Part shown: positions 43,170-51,918 of the stretch, one piece after another
Layout of the letters: each line of letters opens with the position of its first letter
Position numbering within the stretch: position 1 is the stretch's first letter
Assembly (NCBI RefSeq): GCF_947496985.1
Contig: NZ_CANMEZ010000005.1
Span: 186,001 to 250,000 of the forward strand
DNA length: 64,000 nucleotides
Direction: 5' to 3'
Origin: an uncultured Kordia sp.
GTDB lineage: Bacteria; Bacteroidota; Bacteroidia; Flavobacteriales; Flavobacteriaceae
Translations under genes and position numbers: made by a program
The notes under the pieces: model-generated
What the model was told of the DNA's origin: nothing
Databases searched by the model: none
What the model saw: the letters and a program-made list of their open reading frames with translations, nothing else

Positions 43170-44426
43170 TTATTTATAAATCAAATATTTTTCACGAACT
43201 TTTTTAAAAGCATTCAATCCTTCTTGCCAAGTTGCTTTAATTTCAGTTTCGGTTAATCCTGCTTCAATTTGTTGTTGTAATTTGTCAGTTCCTGCAAGTT
43301 TGTAAAAGAAATTATTCTTATTGAAAAAAGGTTTATCTGCCGCGTGTTGTTGATGTGTATTATAAAATTCTAGCAACCATTTCAAATTAATTTCAGACAA
43401 ACGTTTTTCTTGTGATAAATCATAACCGTGGCATTCTTTTCCATTGTTTTTTGGATTTTTTGCTCCAAAATTTGGTTTTGGTGTAAAGCTATACGAATGG
43501 CGTTTCAAGAAGTAATCTGGAGTTCCTGCAATTTGAAACTGTTTCTCTGTTCCACGTCCAATACTTACTGGCGTAGCTTCTAGTAAACATAAACTTGGAT
43601 ATAAATTTATTGACTGATCGTTTGGTAAATTTGGTGATGGTTTTATGGGTAAACTGTAAAAAGTGTCATGTGTGTAGTTTTCAACTTCAATAATAGTTAA
43701 ATCACATTTCACGCTATTCTTTAACCAATTCTCACCATTAATCATTTGAGCATATTCACCAATGGTCATTCCGTGAACAATTGGAATTGGATGCATTCCT
43801 ACGAAACTTTTAAATTCCTTTTCTAAAATGGGACCATCTACATAATGTCCATTCGGGTTTGGTCTGTCTAAAATTAACACAGGAATATTCGCTTCAGCGC
43901 AAGCTTCCATCACATAATGTAGTGTAGAAATATAAGTGTAAAAACGTGCGCCAACATCTTGTACATCAAATATAACAACATCTAAATTTTCTAACTGTTC
44001 AGGATATGGTTTTTTATTCTTTCCATACAAAGAAATAATTGGTAAACCTGTTTTAATATCTTTTCCATGTTTTACAAGTTCGCCTGCATCAGCTTTTCCA
44101 CGAAAACCGTGTTCAGGAGAAAATACTGTTTGTACATTCACGTTAAGCGCAACTAACGAATCTACTAGATGCGTATATTCATTCTCTGATTTAAAAATAA
44201 CACTGGTTTGATTGGCAACAATTCCAACACGTTTATTTTGAAGTTTTGGTAAAAACATACCTGTTCTGTTAGCACCAACAATAACTTCTTTTTTCGTTTC
44301 TGAAATTACTGGATTTCCATTCTCAGCAGCTTTGTGAGCGTTTTGTTGTGTTTTGGCATCACATCTTGTGAAAAATCCGATTAATAACAACAATAAAAAT
44401 GTATTTTTGAAAAATCTATAAACCAT
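43170..44426 (-). CDS. namZ: DUF1343 / NamZ-type exo-beta-N-acetylmuramidase
   Basis: This 418-aa exported protein belongs to DUF1343, which includes NamZ, an exo-N-acetylmuramidase of peptidoglycan recycling. A signal sequence (FLLLLLIGFFTRC) ends in a possible lipobox Cys. Typical segments are KRVGIVANQTSVI, VFSPEHGFRGKADAGE, LPIISLYGKNKKP, VVIFDVQDVGARFYTYISTLHYVMEAC, LILDRPNPNGHYVDGP and HGMTIGEYAQMINGE. It is probably periplasmic and acts on cell-wall fragments. Its start codon is only 2 bp from the start codon of the divergent permease gene, so the promoters of both genes must overlap their coding regions. Confidence 0.9.
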   Translation of the reverse strand: MVYRFFKNTFLLLLLIGFFTRCDAKTQQNAHKAAENGNPVISETKKEVIVGANRTGMFLPKLQNKRVGIVANQTSVIFKSENEYTHLVDSLVALNVNVQTVFSPEHGFRGKADAGELVKHGKDIKTGLPIISLYGKNKKPYPEQLENLDVVIFDVQDVGARFYTYISTLHYVMEACAEANIPVLILDRPNPNGHYVDGPILEKEFKSFVGMHPIPIVHGMTIGEYAQMINGENWLKNSVKCDLTIIEVENYTHDTFYSLPIKPSPNLPNDQSINLYPSLCLLEATPVSIGRGTEKQFQIAGTPDYFLKRHSYSFTPKPNFGAKNPKNNGKECHGYDLSQEKRLSEINLKWLLEFYNTHQQHAADKPFFNKNNFFYKLAGTDKLQQQIEAGLTETEIKATWQEGLNAFKKVREKYLIYK

Positions 44427-44428
44427 TC

Positions 44429-45676
44429 TTGAATTTGAATTACGAGTTTTTTATTGCCAAACGTATTATTAAGGCAAAACAGTATAAAAGTAGTGTATCA
44501 GCAACAATAATAAAAATCGCTATTGCTGCAATTGCGATTGGTATTGTCATGATGATGGTTGCGATAGCTACAGGAATGGGACTGCAAAAAACGATCCAAG
44601 AAAAAGTTGCAGCATTTAATGGACACATTCAAATCTCTACTTTTGATAATAATGACTCGGAAGTTTCACTATTTCCAGTAGATTCAAAACAAGAGTTTTA
44701 CCCAAGTTTTACACAGGTTGAAGGCGTAACGCATATCCAGGCTGTAGCTACGAAAGCAGGAATTATTCGCACCGAAAAAACATTTGAAGGAGTTTTAGCA
44801 AAAGGTGTTGGGAAAGATTATAATTGGACTCCTTTTGAAGATTTTTTAAAAGAAGGACGTTTGCCAAATGTGTCTGAAAAACGTGAAAATAGAGAAATTT
44901 TAATTTCAAGTTATTTAGCACGACGTTTAGAATTTAAGTTAGGCGATACATTCAAAACCTTATTTTTAAAAGAAAATACAAACGAAATTCCTAATGAACG
45001 AACGTTTGAAATTGTTGGAATCTACGAATCTGGATTTCAAAAATTTGATGAAAATGTCATGTTGGTTGATATTCGTCATATTCAACGAATGAATAAATGG
45101 AAAAAAGATCAAATAGGAAATTTTGAAGTTTTTCTAGATGATTTTGAATTGATTCAGCAGAAAGACGATGAAATTTATGATGTCATACCTCCAAATTTAG
45201 ATACACAAAGTATAGTGAGTAAGTTTCCGTTTATTTTTGAATGGATTTCACTATTTGATGTCAATATCTTTTTAATCATCGGAATCATTATTATTGTTGG
45301 AGGAATCAATATGATTACTGCTTTGTTAGTATTGATTTTAGATAGAACTCCTATGATTGGAATTTTAAAATCACTAGGAAGTAATGATTGGAGTATTCAA
45401 AAAATATTTTTATACAACGCAACTTATTTAATTGCAATAGGATTATTAATCGGAAACGTTCTTGGAATAGGACTTATTTGGTCGCAACGTACATTTGGGT
45501 TTCTAAAATTTCCAAATCCAGAACAATATCACACTACTATTATTCCAACACATATTGAACTTTGGCATATCATAGCATTGAATATTGGTACGTTGGTTTT
45601 GTGTGTATTAATGTTAATATTACCTTCTTATATTATCACAAAAATTACGCCTGTAAAAGCAATTAAGTTTACCTGA
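44429..45676 (+). CDS. FtsX-like ABC transporter permease (LolC/LolE-type)
   Basis: This is a 415-aa inner-membrane permease. It starts with a membrane helix after NYEFFIAKRIIKAKQY. A large periplasmic MacB-like domain follows (about 60-260), then three membrane helices (WISLFDVNIFLIIGIIIIVGGINM..., FLYNATYLIAIGLLIGNVLGIG, IALNIGTLVLCVLMLILPSYII). The arrangement fits LolC/LolE, which with LolD pulls lipoproteins from the inner membrane toward LolA; no ATPase gene is adjacent. The start codon is a TTG (44429 or 44435), directly beside the divergent NamZ start. The 4-segment order and N-terminus support the call. Confidence 0.88.
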   Translation: MNLNYEFFIAKRIIKAKQYKSSVSATIIKIAIAAIAIGIVMMMVAIATGMGLQKTIQEKVAAFNGHIQISTFDNNDSEVSLFPVDSKQEFYPSFTQVEGVTHIQAVATKAGIIRTEKTFEGVLAKGVGKDYNWTPFEDFLKEGRLPNVSEKRENREILISSYLARRLEFKLGDTFKTLFLKENTNEIPNERTFEIVGIYESGFQKFDENVMLVDIRHIQRMNKWKKDQIGNFEVFLDDFELIQQKDDEIYDVIPPNLDTQSIVSKFPFIFEWISLFDVNIFLIIGIIIIVGGINMITALLVLILDRTPMIGILKSLGSNDWSIQKIFLYNATYLIAIGLLIGNVLGIGLIWSQRTFGFLKFPNPEQYHTTIIPTHIELWHIIALNIGTLVLCVLMLILPSYIITKITPVKAIKFT

Positions 45677-45769
45677 TTTTTTTGGTGTTTTAGATTATAA
45701 GAATATCCATTTGGACTTTACTAAGCTTATATGTAAGTTAGAGTTATATTTAACTTAAATCATGATATT

Positions 45770-45973
45770 ATGAAAAGGAAAAATTTTAAATCATTAAAAC
45801 TGAATAAAAAAATAATTTCGAATTTTTATCAATCTAAAATTAAAGGGGGAAATACAACAACAAGAGAGAGTGTATTTATTTGTGGACCTCGACCTTCTAT
45901 TGATATTTGTGATAGTGATTATTGTCCTCCTTCAAAAGGTGAAGCAATTACTCTTTGTATGTGCAATTTATAG
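45770..45973 (+). CDS. Class I lanthipeptide-like RiPP precursor, 67 aa, five Cys
   Basis: The leader (MKRKNFKSLKLNKKIISNF) fits the family consensus LKSL-x-LNKK-x-IS, with a GG at residues 26-27. The core has five Cys and several Thr/Ser (NTTTRESVFICGPRPSIDIC..., LCMCNL). Its ATG is preceded by AT-rich sequence (CATGATATT). It is the only member in this window on the plus strand and lies between the permease and a cystathionine beta-synthase-like gene. No lanthionine-forming enzyme is nearby. Confidence 0.74.
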   Translation: MKRKNFKSLKLNKKIISNFYQSKIKGGNTTTRESVFICGPRPSIDICDSDYCPPSKGEAITLCMCNL

Positions 45974-46023
45974 CTTTAAATTTTAAATCATAATTGGTGT
46001 AATATAAATCTAAAGAGAGTTTG

Positions 46024-46031
46024 TATCTTTG
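46024..46031 (+). promoter_or_regulatory. -7 element of the cystathionine beta-synthase gene
   Basis: TATCTTTG matches TAnnTTTG and lies 19 bp upstream of the ATG at 46050. It supports that ATG rather than an in-frame TTG at 46029, which overlaps the element. Confidence 0.55.
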
Positions 46032-46049
46032 TACGCTCAAATTAGAAGC

Positions 46050-47411
46050 ATGGAATACGCAGAAAATATATTAGGAACTATTGGAAATACACCTTTAGTG
46101 AAAATGAATGCCTTAGTAAAAGATGTTGACGCTTTGGTATTGGCAAAATATGAAACATTTAACCCCGGAAATTCTGTGAAAGATAGAATGGCGTTAAAGA
46201 TGATTGAAGATGCAGAAGCGGATGGACGTTTGAAGCCAGGAGGAACGATTATTGAAGGTACTTCTGGAAATACAGGAATGGGATTAGCTTTGGCGGCTGT
46301 TATAAAAGGATACAAACTTATTTGTGTAATGGCTGATAAACAATCGAAAGAAAAGATTGATATTTTACGTGCTGTTGGAGCTGAAGTTGTAGTGTGTCCA
46401 ACTGCTGTAGAACCAGATGATCCACGTTCATATTACTCGGTTTCAAAGCGTTTAGGAGAAGAAACTCCTAATTCTTGGTATGTAAACCAATATGATAATC
46501 CAAGTAATGCAAAAGCGCATTATGAAAGTACTGGTCCAGAAATTTGGAAGCAAACAGATGGGAAAATAACACATTTTATTGTTGGAGTTGGAACAGGAGG
46601 AACAATTTCTGGTGTTGGAAAATACCTAAAAGAACAAAATCCTGATGTGAAAATTTGGGGAGTTGATACGTATGGTTCTGTATTTAAAAAGTACCATGAA
46701 ACAGGAATTTTTGATGAAAACGAAATTTATTCATACATCACAGAAGGTATTGGAGAAGATATTTTACCAAAAAATGTAAACTTTGATATCATTGATGGAT
46801 TTACAAAAGTAACTGACAAAGATGCTGCTGTATATACACAACGTTTAGCAAAAGAAGAAGGAATGTTTTTAGGAAACTCTGCAGGGTCTGCTATTAAAGG
46901 ATTATTGCAGTTAAAAGAGCATTTTACAAAAGACGATGTTGTTGTTGTGTTATTTCATGATCACGGAAGTAGATATGTAGGGAAAATGTTTAATGATGAT
47001 TGGATGCGTGAACGCGGATTCTTAGATGAAGAAGTGTCAACAGCTTCAGATTTAATTAATGATCATCATGATAAACCATTGGTAACCGTAAAAACAGGAG
47101 AATTGGTGTCACATGCAATAGAACGTATGCGTAAATTCAAAATTTCTCAAATTCCTGTGGTTGATACTGAAGGTTTTGTAGGTTCAGTTGATGAAACTAC
47201 ATTGTTTTCAAAATATATGGAAAACAAAGAAATTAGCGACATGTACATTTCAGATATCATGCAAGAACCGTTTCCTGTAGTACACAAAAATGCTTCTATT
47301 GATGATATTTCAAAATTAATTACAAAAGACAATCAAGCAGTATTGGTTGATTTAGGAAACAATAAACATCATATTATTACAAAGTATGATATCATAAAAG
47401 GAATTAATTAA
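46050..47411 (+). CDS. PLP-dependent cystathionine beta-synthase / cysteine synthase with CBS pair
   Basis: This is a 453-aa cytoplasmic enzyme. The PLP fold type II domain (about 1-320) shows NPGNSVKDRMALKMIEDAE with PLP-binding Lys44, then GTSGNTGMGLALAA, and GTGGTISGVGKYLKE as phosphate loop. The C-terminal part (about 335-453) has two CBS motifs (PLVTVKTGELVSHAIERMRKFKISQIPVVD and DIMQEPFPVVHKNASIDDISKLI), which usually bind adenosyl ligands and regulate activity. This domain set is typical of cystathionine beta-synthase, though similar enzymes make cysteine. It starts at the ATG after a good -7 element, and a terminator follows. Confidence 0.9.
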   Translation: MEYAENILGTIGNTPLVKMNALVKDVDALVLAKYETFNPGNSVKDRMALKMIEDAEADGRLKPGGTIIEGTSGNTGMGLALAAVIKGYKLICVMADKQSKEKIDILRAVGAEVVVCPTAVEPDDPRSYYSVSKRLGEETPNSWYVNQYDNPSNAKAHYESTGPEIWKQTDGKITHFIVGVGTGGTISGVGKYLKEQNPDVKIWGVDTYGSVFKKYHETGIFDENEIYSYITEGIGEDILPKNVNFDIIDGFTKVTDKDAAVYTQRLAKEEGMFLGNSAGSAIKGLLQLKEHFTKDDVVVVLFHDHGSRYVGKMFNDDWMRERGFLDEEVSTASDLINDHHDKPLVTVKTGELVSHAIERMRKFKISQIPVVDTEGFVGSVDETTLFSKYMENKEISDMYISDIMQEPFPVVHKNASIDDISKLITKDNQAVLVDLGNNKHHIITKYDIIKGIN

Positions 47412-47432
47412 TTCCATTGAAAATACAGCATA

Positions 47433-47465
47433 AAAAAGTCGAATATTACTATTCGACTTTTTTTA
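47433..47465 (+). terminator. Terminator of the cystathionine beta-synthase gene
   Basis: AAAGTCGAATA pairs with TATTCGACTTT around a 4-base loop and is followed by a T tract. Confidence 0.9.
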
Positions 47466-47477
47466 TGGATTATATTT

Positions 47478-47801
47478 TTATAAGAGCGGATCTTTATTTT
47501 TAAAGTCTGAAACTAACTTCTTGTAACGTTTTTCTAGGTTTCTGTTATCAATCAATATAATTATTAATACAGAGAAGAATATAAATATAGAATAACCTAA
47601 AATTGAATTTAAGCTACCTTTCAATGTCCCTGAACCACCTTCATCTGGACTTATGATATAAGAACCAGCTTGTTCTCCTTGGCTTGGAACCACATTTGAG
47701 GTAATATTATCCTGTAGCTGATCATCCGCTTTATTCGGGATGTTAGCATGTAGGTTAAGGGCAAATATGAAAAATAATAATATGGTAATTTGTATTTTCA
47801 C
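47478..47801 (-). CDS. Small exported membrane protein, 107 aa
   Basis: A signal peptide (KIQITILLFFIFALNLHA) is followed by an acidic linker (NKADDQLQDN...SPDEGGSGTLKG), then a single membrane helix (SLNSILGYSIFIFFSVLIIILI) and a basic tail (DNRNLEKRYKKL). I chose a GTG start at 47801 because it gives a normal signal sequence; an ATG at 47828 would add a few hydrophobic residues. No function is recognised. It faces the convergent cystathionine beta-synthase gene. Confidence 0.6.
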   Translation of the reverse strand: MKIQITILLFFIFALNLHANIPNKADDQLQDNITSNVVPSQGEQAGSYIISPDEGGSGTLKGSLNSILGYSIFIFFSVLIIILIDNRNLEKRYKKLVSDFKNKDPLL

Positions 47802-47828
47802 AGCATAAAAATATAAAAAAAAACTCAC

Positions 47829-48330
47829 AAAAATAATTTTAGCTATTGATTTTTAGGATTTTATAAATTTTAAATACAAACAATATTAACAAGTATTTGT
47901 TAATTATCTGACACTGTTATGTAACTAAAGTGTCCTTGTTTTAAACATTTTATATTTTTTCAAAAAAAGTATAAAATAAAACATTTAAAATCTAAATTTT
48001 ATGTAATTCCTTTGTTTACAATAGTTTATTAAGTGATTTTAGTTTTCTTTAATAGGTTAAATTCATTTTTAAACACTTAAAAAGACATCTGTTATTCAAA
48101 AATAATTCATGAAATAGTTTACGTGATTTTGGGGGCAATCAATGTAGAAAAAACATGAGTGTTGTGGTCAGAATTAGATTCAAAAAATCTAATAATTCTT
48201 TCAAAGTGAACACAAAAATAACAACTTTTTTCATAAAATATTGTATTTATCTAATAGATTCACTGCAAAGACAGGGAAGATGTCTAGTTATTTGATGATT
48301 TTTTATACATATCTATAGTTTAAAAACTAA
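47829..48330. other. 500-bp gene-free AT-rich region
   Basis: I see no credible gene or repeat here. The only feature is a short plus-strand open frame of 46 codons from ATG 48155 with no family features. Base composition is strongly A/T. Confidence 0.55.
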
Positions 48331-48366
48331 AAAATCTCTTAATATTTAAAATACTAAGAGATTTTA
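48331..48366 (-). terminator. Terminator of the 48386-48571 precursor gene
   Basis: AAATCTCTTA pairs with TAAGAGATTT around an AT-rich loop. On the minus strand a T-containing tract follows. It lies about 20 bp past the stop. Confidence 0.75.
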
Positions 48367-48385
48367 TAACAGTTTTTATGAATTA

Positions 48386-48571
48386 CTATTTTGCAGTTTT
48401 TAATTCTGTTGGACAGTCAGGACAAGAATAACATGATAAGTGACAAGTGCAAACTCCTACTGGAATAGTTGTTTGATTAGAACCTAATCTTCCTCCTGAT
48501 ACAATAATACGATCTAATTTACTAATTGATTTCTTATTTAATGCTAAACTTTGTGTTGTTCTTTTTTTCAT
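48386..48571 (-). CDS. Class I lanthipeptide-like RiPP precursor, 61 aa, five Cys
   Basis: The leader MKKRTTQSLALNKKSISKL follows the family consensus (SL-x-LNKK-x-IS) and ends with GG at residues 26-27. The core contains five Cys arranged closely (VCTCHLSCYSCPDCP), with few Ser/Thr near them and an acidic-basic end (ELKTAK). It forms a tandem pair with the next precursor 117 bp upstream on the same strand, each with its own terminator. Close CxC and CxxC spacing also resembles metal or disulfide-bonded peptides, so the lanthionine assignment rests on the leader. Confidence 0.74.
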   Translation of the reverse strand: MKKRTTQSLALNKKSISKLDRIIVSGGRLGSNQTTIPVGVCTCHLSCYSCPDCPTELKTAK

Positions 48572-48639
48572 AATTTATGGTTTTATTTCATTATCAATAT
48601 ATGAAAAATATCCTATTAAAATTTTCTATTTATAAAATA

Positions 48640-48660
48640 AAAAGCGAGCCGAAGCCCGCT
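48640..48660 (-). terminator. Terminator-like hairpin between the two precursor genes
   Basis: AGCGAGC...GCCCGCT forms a short hairpin with one mismatch around CGAA; on the minus strand it is followed by T-rich sequence. It would end the upstream precursor's transcript. Confidence 0.6.
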
Positions 48661-48687
48661 AATTAAATAATTTTCAAATTAATGAAA

Positions 48688-48879
48688 TTACTCAGATGTA
48701 CATTGCATACGTCCTGATGGTCCCCAGCAGTATACTTCAATTGTTAATGGTTCCGCAATAGGGTCCGCACAATTACAATACGTTTTCGTGTTAGGAGCCG
48801 CACCAGTTACAATGTTAGCTCTAAAGTTAGAAATTGACTTTTTGTTAAGCGTTAAGCTTTTTACATTTCTTTTTTTCAT
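48688..48879 (-). CDS. Class I lanthipeptide-like RiPP precursor, 63 aa, four Cys, GA instead of GG
   Basis: The leader MKKRNVKSLTLNKKSISNF is a close match to the family consensus. The usual GG is replaced by VTGAAP, i.e. a Gly-Ala at the presumed cleavage site. The core has four Cys (YCNCADP, VYCWGPSG, QCTSE) and several Thr/Ser. An open frame continues 12 codons upstream, but the leader consensus sets the start at 48879. It lies 117 bp upstream of the other precursor on the same strand. Confidence 0.72.
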   Translation of the reverse strand: MKKRNVKSLTLNKKSISNFRANIVTGAAPNTKTYCNCADPIAEPLTIEVYCWGPSGRMQCTSE

Positions 48880-49338
48880 AATATGAAAATTTAAGTTAAT
48901 AATGTAAAAGTTCACGATTACAATATTTGTTACCCTAAAACATCGACAAACTTGTGTTGAGTTTTTAGTATATGAAGTTATATGTTATGACTTTTTAACA
49001 TACAATGGTATAAGATATTCCTTAATAAACTCTACGTTGAGCAGCCATAGATTGTAAACGGAATGATGATCTTAAAGTATTTAGAAAATTGAATACCGAA
49101 AAACAAAGCTTCTCGGTTTTTATGAATTGTAAGAATGCTTCAAAACTATAAAATTACAAGCTAATTTTGAAATATTTTTCTATAAATAAGATAACTCTAA
49201 ATTTATGATTTGTAAGTAGACTAGCTTTGATGTTTATAATAAGTAGATAAATTTAGGATTAAACAAAAATGTAGGATTTAGATTTGCAGTAATGAGGTTT
49301 TTGGCTTCTTTTTCCTATATTTAAGAAAACCTTTATGT
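48880..49338 (+). promoter_or_regulatory. 459-bp AT-rich region upstream of the SIR2-domain gene
   Basis: No gene is seen. TAGATTTG at 49279-49286 fits the -7 element TAnnTTTG and lies 53 bp before the SIR2 gene start. No -33 element is obvious. Confidence 0.45.
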
Positions 49339-51912
49339 ATGGACAGTTTAGCAAAAGCATTAGCTATTAATCATTATAATTTGTCTCTTTCAACTAAGAA
49401 TACTGATGATTCAGATTTTGATCCTTCTGAGATAAAATGGAAAAGGATAGAAACAATACTCAAAAGAGGAATTACAGAAGATGATATAGGTTTTTCTCGA
49501 AACATTCTCATAATTGGAGCAGGAGCTTCTAAAAATGCATGTAGTGAAGCTTACACAACAGATCAAATTGTAGAAAAACTTTATGAGAAATTATCAGTTT
49601 TTGAAATGATATACGGAACTAAAAAAGAATTAGAAAAAGATAAAGAAAAAGAAAAAGAAATCTCCAAAATAATTGAACAGAATAAAAAGACTAGACCTTT
49701 TGCAGAGAAATTTTTTTCAGATGCTTTCAAACATATAAATCGGGTAAGAGATGATTCAATGAAAATGAAGACATTATTGGATAAAATTGGATTTGAAGGT
49801 GCTTTAAAAATTTTACATGAGTTTATTAATAAAGAAGATATAACAAAATGTATTGTTGAACTTTTAAATTATAGATATATACCAAATTTATTTTATGAAA
49901 TCATTGCACATATGTTTAATCATCGATTTATAGATGTCATCATCAACTTAAATTTTGATGAAATGTTAGATAGTGCTATTGAAGATGAAATGGGAGATTC
50001 TGACTGGATGAAAATCACAAATGATGCATCATGTATAAAGTTTGAGAAAGCGATTGTTGAAAATAGGTTAAGAATACCTCTTTATATAAAACCTCATGGC
50101 ACAATCAGTGATATTGATTCGCTATTGTATTCTGTGCCACAATATTTAAACTTGTCAAGCTCTATTAGAGATTTACTTAAAAAAATATTTAAAGGGACAG
50201 TTTCCCATACTAATGAACTTGATCAAGGTGAAAAAAAGATAAAAAGATTCAACATTATTGCAGTTGGATATGCATTTAATGATACTGATGTATTCGAGCA
50301 TGTATGTGAAAATATACTCAAAAATTATAGGCATAGAAAAAAAGATAGATTTGAGACTAGTCTTTATATATTCAATCCTCATCCGATAGAAATTTTACAA
50401 AACATCTCCGAAAAGATAGATCATATAAATGATTATAATCAATATGATAAATTTAAGAAAGAACTAACCTATTATATTGATCATGACAGATTGAAAAAAT
50501 TAGAAATTAAGATTTTAAACGAAGTAAATGATAGAAAAAAAGAAGAACTGAAAAAAAGATATAGTATACAAAAAAAACAAATAAAAAAAGTAAAAAAAAC
50601 TATTTTAAAACTTTTTGTAGCTAGTAAAGATGTAAACTCAATGGACAATATAAATCTTAAATTTTTAAGCTTATATAAAAATATTAGAGATTATTTTAAT
50701 TCTCCATTTGAGCCTGCCTTACCTTTGAGACATTTGTTTATCTGTAAAATTTTCACACAAAAGTATCTAGAGGGGATTCTAAAAACAGATCCTACTGCAA
50801 AAGGATTAGAACAACTTCTTCAAGATAGATATAAGGTAAATTTACTTTTTGATTTATTAAAATTTAATGGTGAAGTTCCAATAAATGTAATTACACATGG
50901 TAGGACAGGGAAATATTACCGTTTATATTCTGAAGAATTTCTTGATAATAAGAACTCAGATAAAAATAAGTTAGAATACATTTTTGATTTATTGCACCAT
51001 GAAAGAAGTGGAACTTTCAAAGAAGATAGCTTTTTAGTCAATGAAGAGTTTTTAAAATCTCAAAAAATTTATGAGTCATTTTATGGTAATAAAGAAACCA
51101 AACATCTTACTGTTAATAATAAAGAATTTTACGAAAAATTTGCTAAGATTATAGGAGAAATTATAGAAGAATATAAAAATAGTGATGTAAATAAAATTTT
51201 TAAAGATGTAATTTTAGAGTGCTCAATTCATAATAAGATTCCCTACACAGGTTCACATGAAATAAATTCAAAATATGATGATCCTGAATATGTGAAATTT
51301 TACCCTTTTAATAGTGAAAATATCATTAATACAAATTTGAGTTTAACATGGCATTTTTATGATTATTCAGTGAATAACCTAAAAGATTGGAATAAACTAA
51401 TCATGGTTTCTTATTCCGGAAGTGCATTGATTAACCTACATATTAAAAGTTCTAATAAAGAAAATACGCATCTTGAGAAAATATTTGATAAAGGAAAAAC
51501 AATTGAATTATATTACGAATGTGAGCACCCTGTTTTTTTTGAAAAAGAAGATAAAGATGAAATGACACCTAAATCTATTATTAATTTTATAAAAAATGAT
51601 TTAAGTAAAGAAAATTTTACTTATCATAATATCAATAAAATTAAAAATTTCCATAAAATGGCATTATTCTTAGATAGAGATGAAGTAAAATATGGAATTT
51701 ACTTTTTCAATCCTCCACATAAAAATAGAATTAACCCTGTTTGGTTTTCTGTAGTTGAAGACGATAAGAAAAAAGGGAGGGATTTCAATAAAAAGAATTT
51801 GAAAATCATGAAAGAGTATGCTGAAACTTTAAAAGAGAAAGTTCGTGAACAAAATGAAATTAATAGCCTAAAATTAGAGATTGAAAAGTTAAAGGAACAA
51901 AAAAGAAATTGA
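49339..51912 (+). CDS. SIR2-like domain protein, candidate NAD-degrading antiphage effector
   Basis: This is an 857-aa protein with an N-terminal SIR2-like domain (about 50-330). It shows NILIIGAGASKNACSE (residues 56-70), IINLNFDEML with Asn205 and Asp207, IKPHGTI with the catalytic-type His253, and IIAVGYAFNDTD. These match the Rossmann NAD-binding and active-site motifs of SIR2 proteins used in antiphage systems such as ThsA, DSR and SIR2-fused effectors, which destroy NAD+ on infection. The remaining 500 residues are not recognised; a Lys/Glu-rich helical part (about 395-430) and a final coiled coil (about 830-857) are visible. It lacks a signal peptide. It appears to be a lone gene, visibly more AT-rich than its neighbours, and its stop is only 6 bp from the stop of the convergent gene. 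A defence role is inferred. Confidence 0.82.
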   Translation: MDSLAKALAINHYNLSLSTKNTDDSDFDPSEIKWKRIETILKRGITEDDIGFSRNILIIGAGASKNACSEAYTTDQIVEKLYEKLSVFEMIYGTKKELEKDKEKEKEISKIIEQNKKTRPFAEKFFSDAFKHINRVRDDSMKMKTLLDKIGFEGALKILHEFINKEDITKCIVELLNYRYIPNLFYEIIAHMFNHRFIDVIINLNFDEMLDSAIEDEMGDSDWMKITNDASCIKFEKAIVENRLRIPLYIKPHGTISDIDSLLYSVPQYLNLSSSIRDLLKKIFKGTVSHTNELDQGEKKIKRFNIIAVGYAFNDTDVFEHVCENILKNYRHRKKDRFETSLYIFNPHPIEILQNISEKIDHINDYNQYDKFKKELTYYIDHDRLKKLEIKILNEVNDRKKEELKKRYSIQKKQIKKVKKTILKLFVASKDVNSMDNINLKFLSLYKNIRDYFNSPFEPALPLRHLFICKIFTQKYLEGILKTDPTAKGLEQLLQDRYKVNLLFDLLKFNGEVPINVITHGRTGKYYRLYSEEFLDNKNSDKNKLEYIFDLLHHERSGTFKEDSFLVNEEFLKSQKIYESFYGNKETKHLTVNNKEFYEKFAKIIGEIIEEYKNSDVNKIFKDVILECSIHNKIPYTGSHEINSKYDDPEYVKFYPFNSENIINTNLSLTWHFYDYSVNNLKDWNKLIMVSYSGSALINLHIKSSNKENTHLEKIFDKGKTIELYYECEHPVFFEKEDKDEMTPKSIINFIKNDLSKENFTYHNINKIKNFHKMALFLDRDEVKYGIYFFNPPHKNRINPVWFSVVEDDKKKGRDFNKKNLKIMKEYAETLKEKVREQNEINSLKLEIEKLKEQKRN

Positions 51913-51918
51913 ACGAGT

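Noticed and set aside
48155-48295. 46-codon plus-strand open frame in the 47.8-48.3 kb gap
   Set aside because: It has no domain, signal or promoter features and AT-rich sequence gives such frames by chance.
34599-51912. HerA-like ATPase and SIR2-domain protein as a SIR2-HerA defence pair
   Set aside because: They lie 13 kb apart on opposite strands, and the ATPase has the DUF853/YjgR-type sequence, not that of the HerA partner of SIR2 systems.
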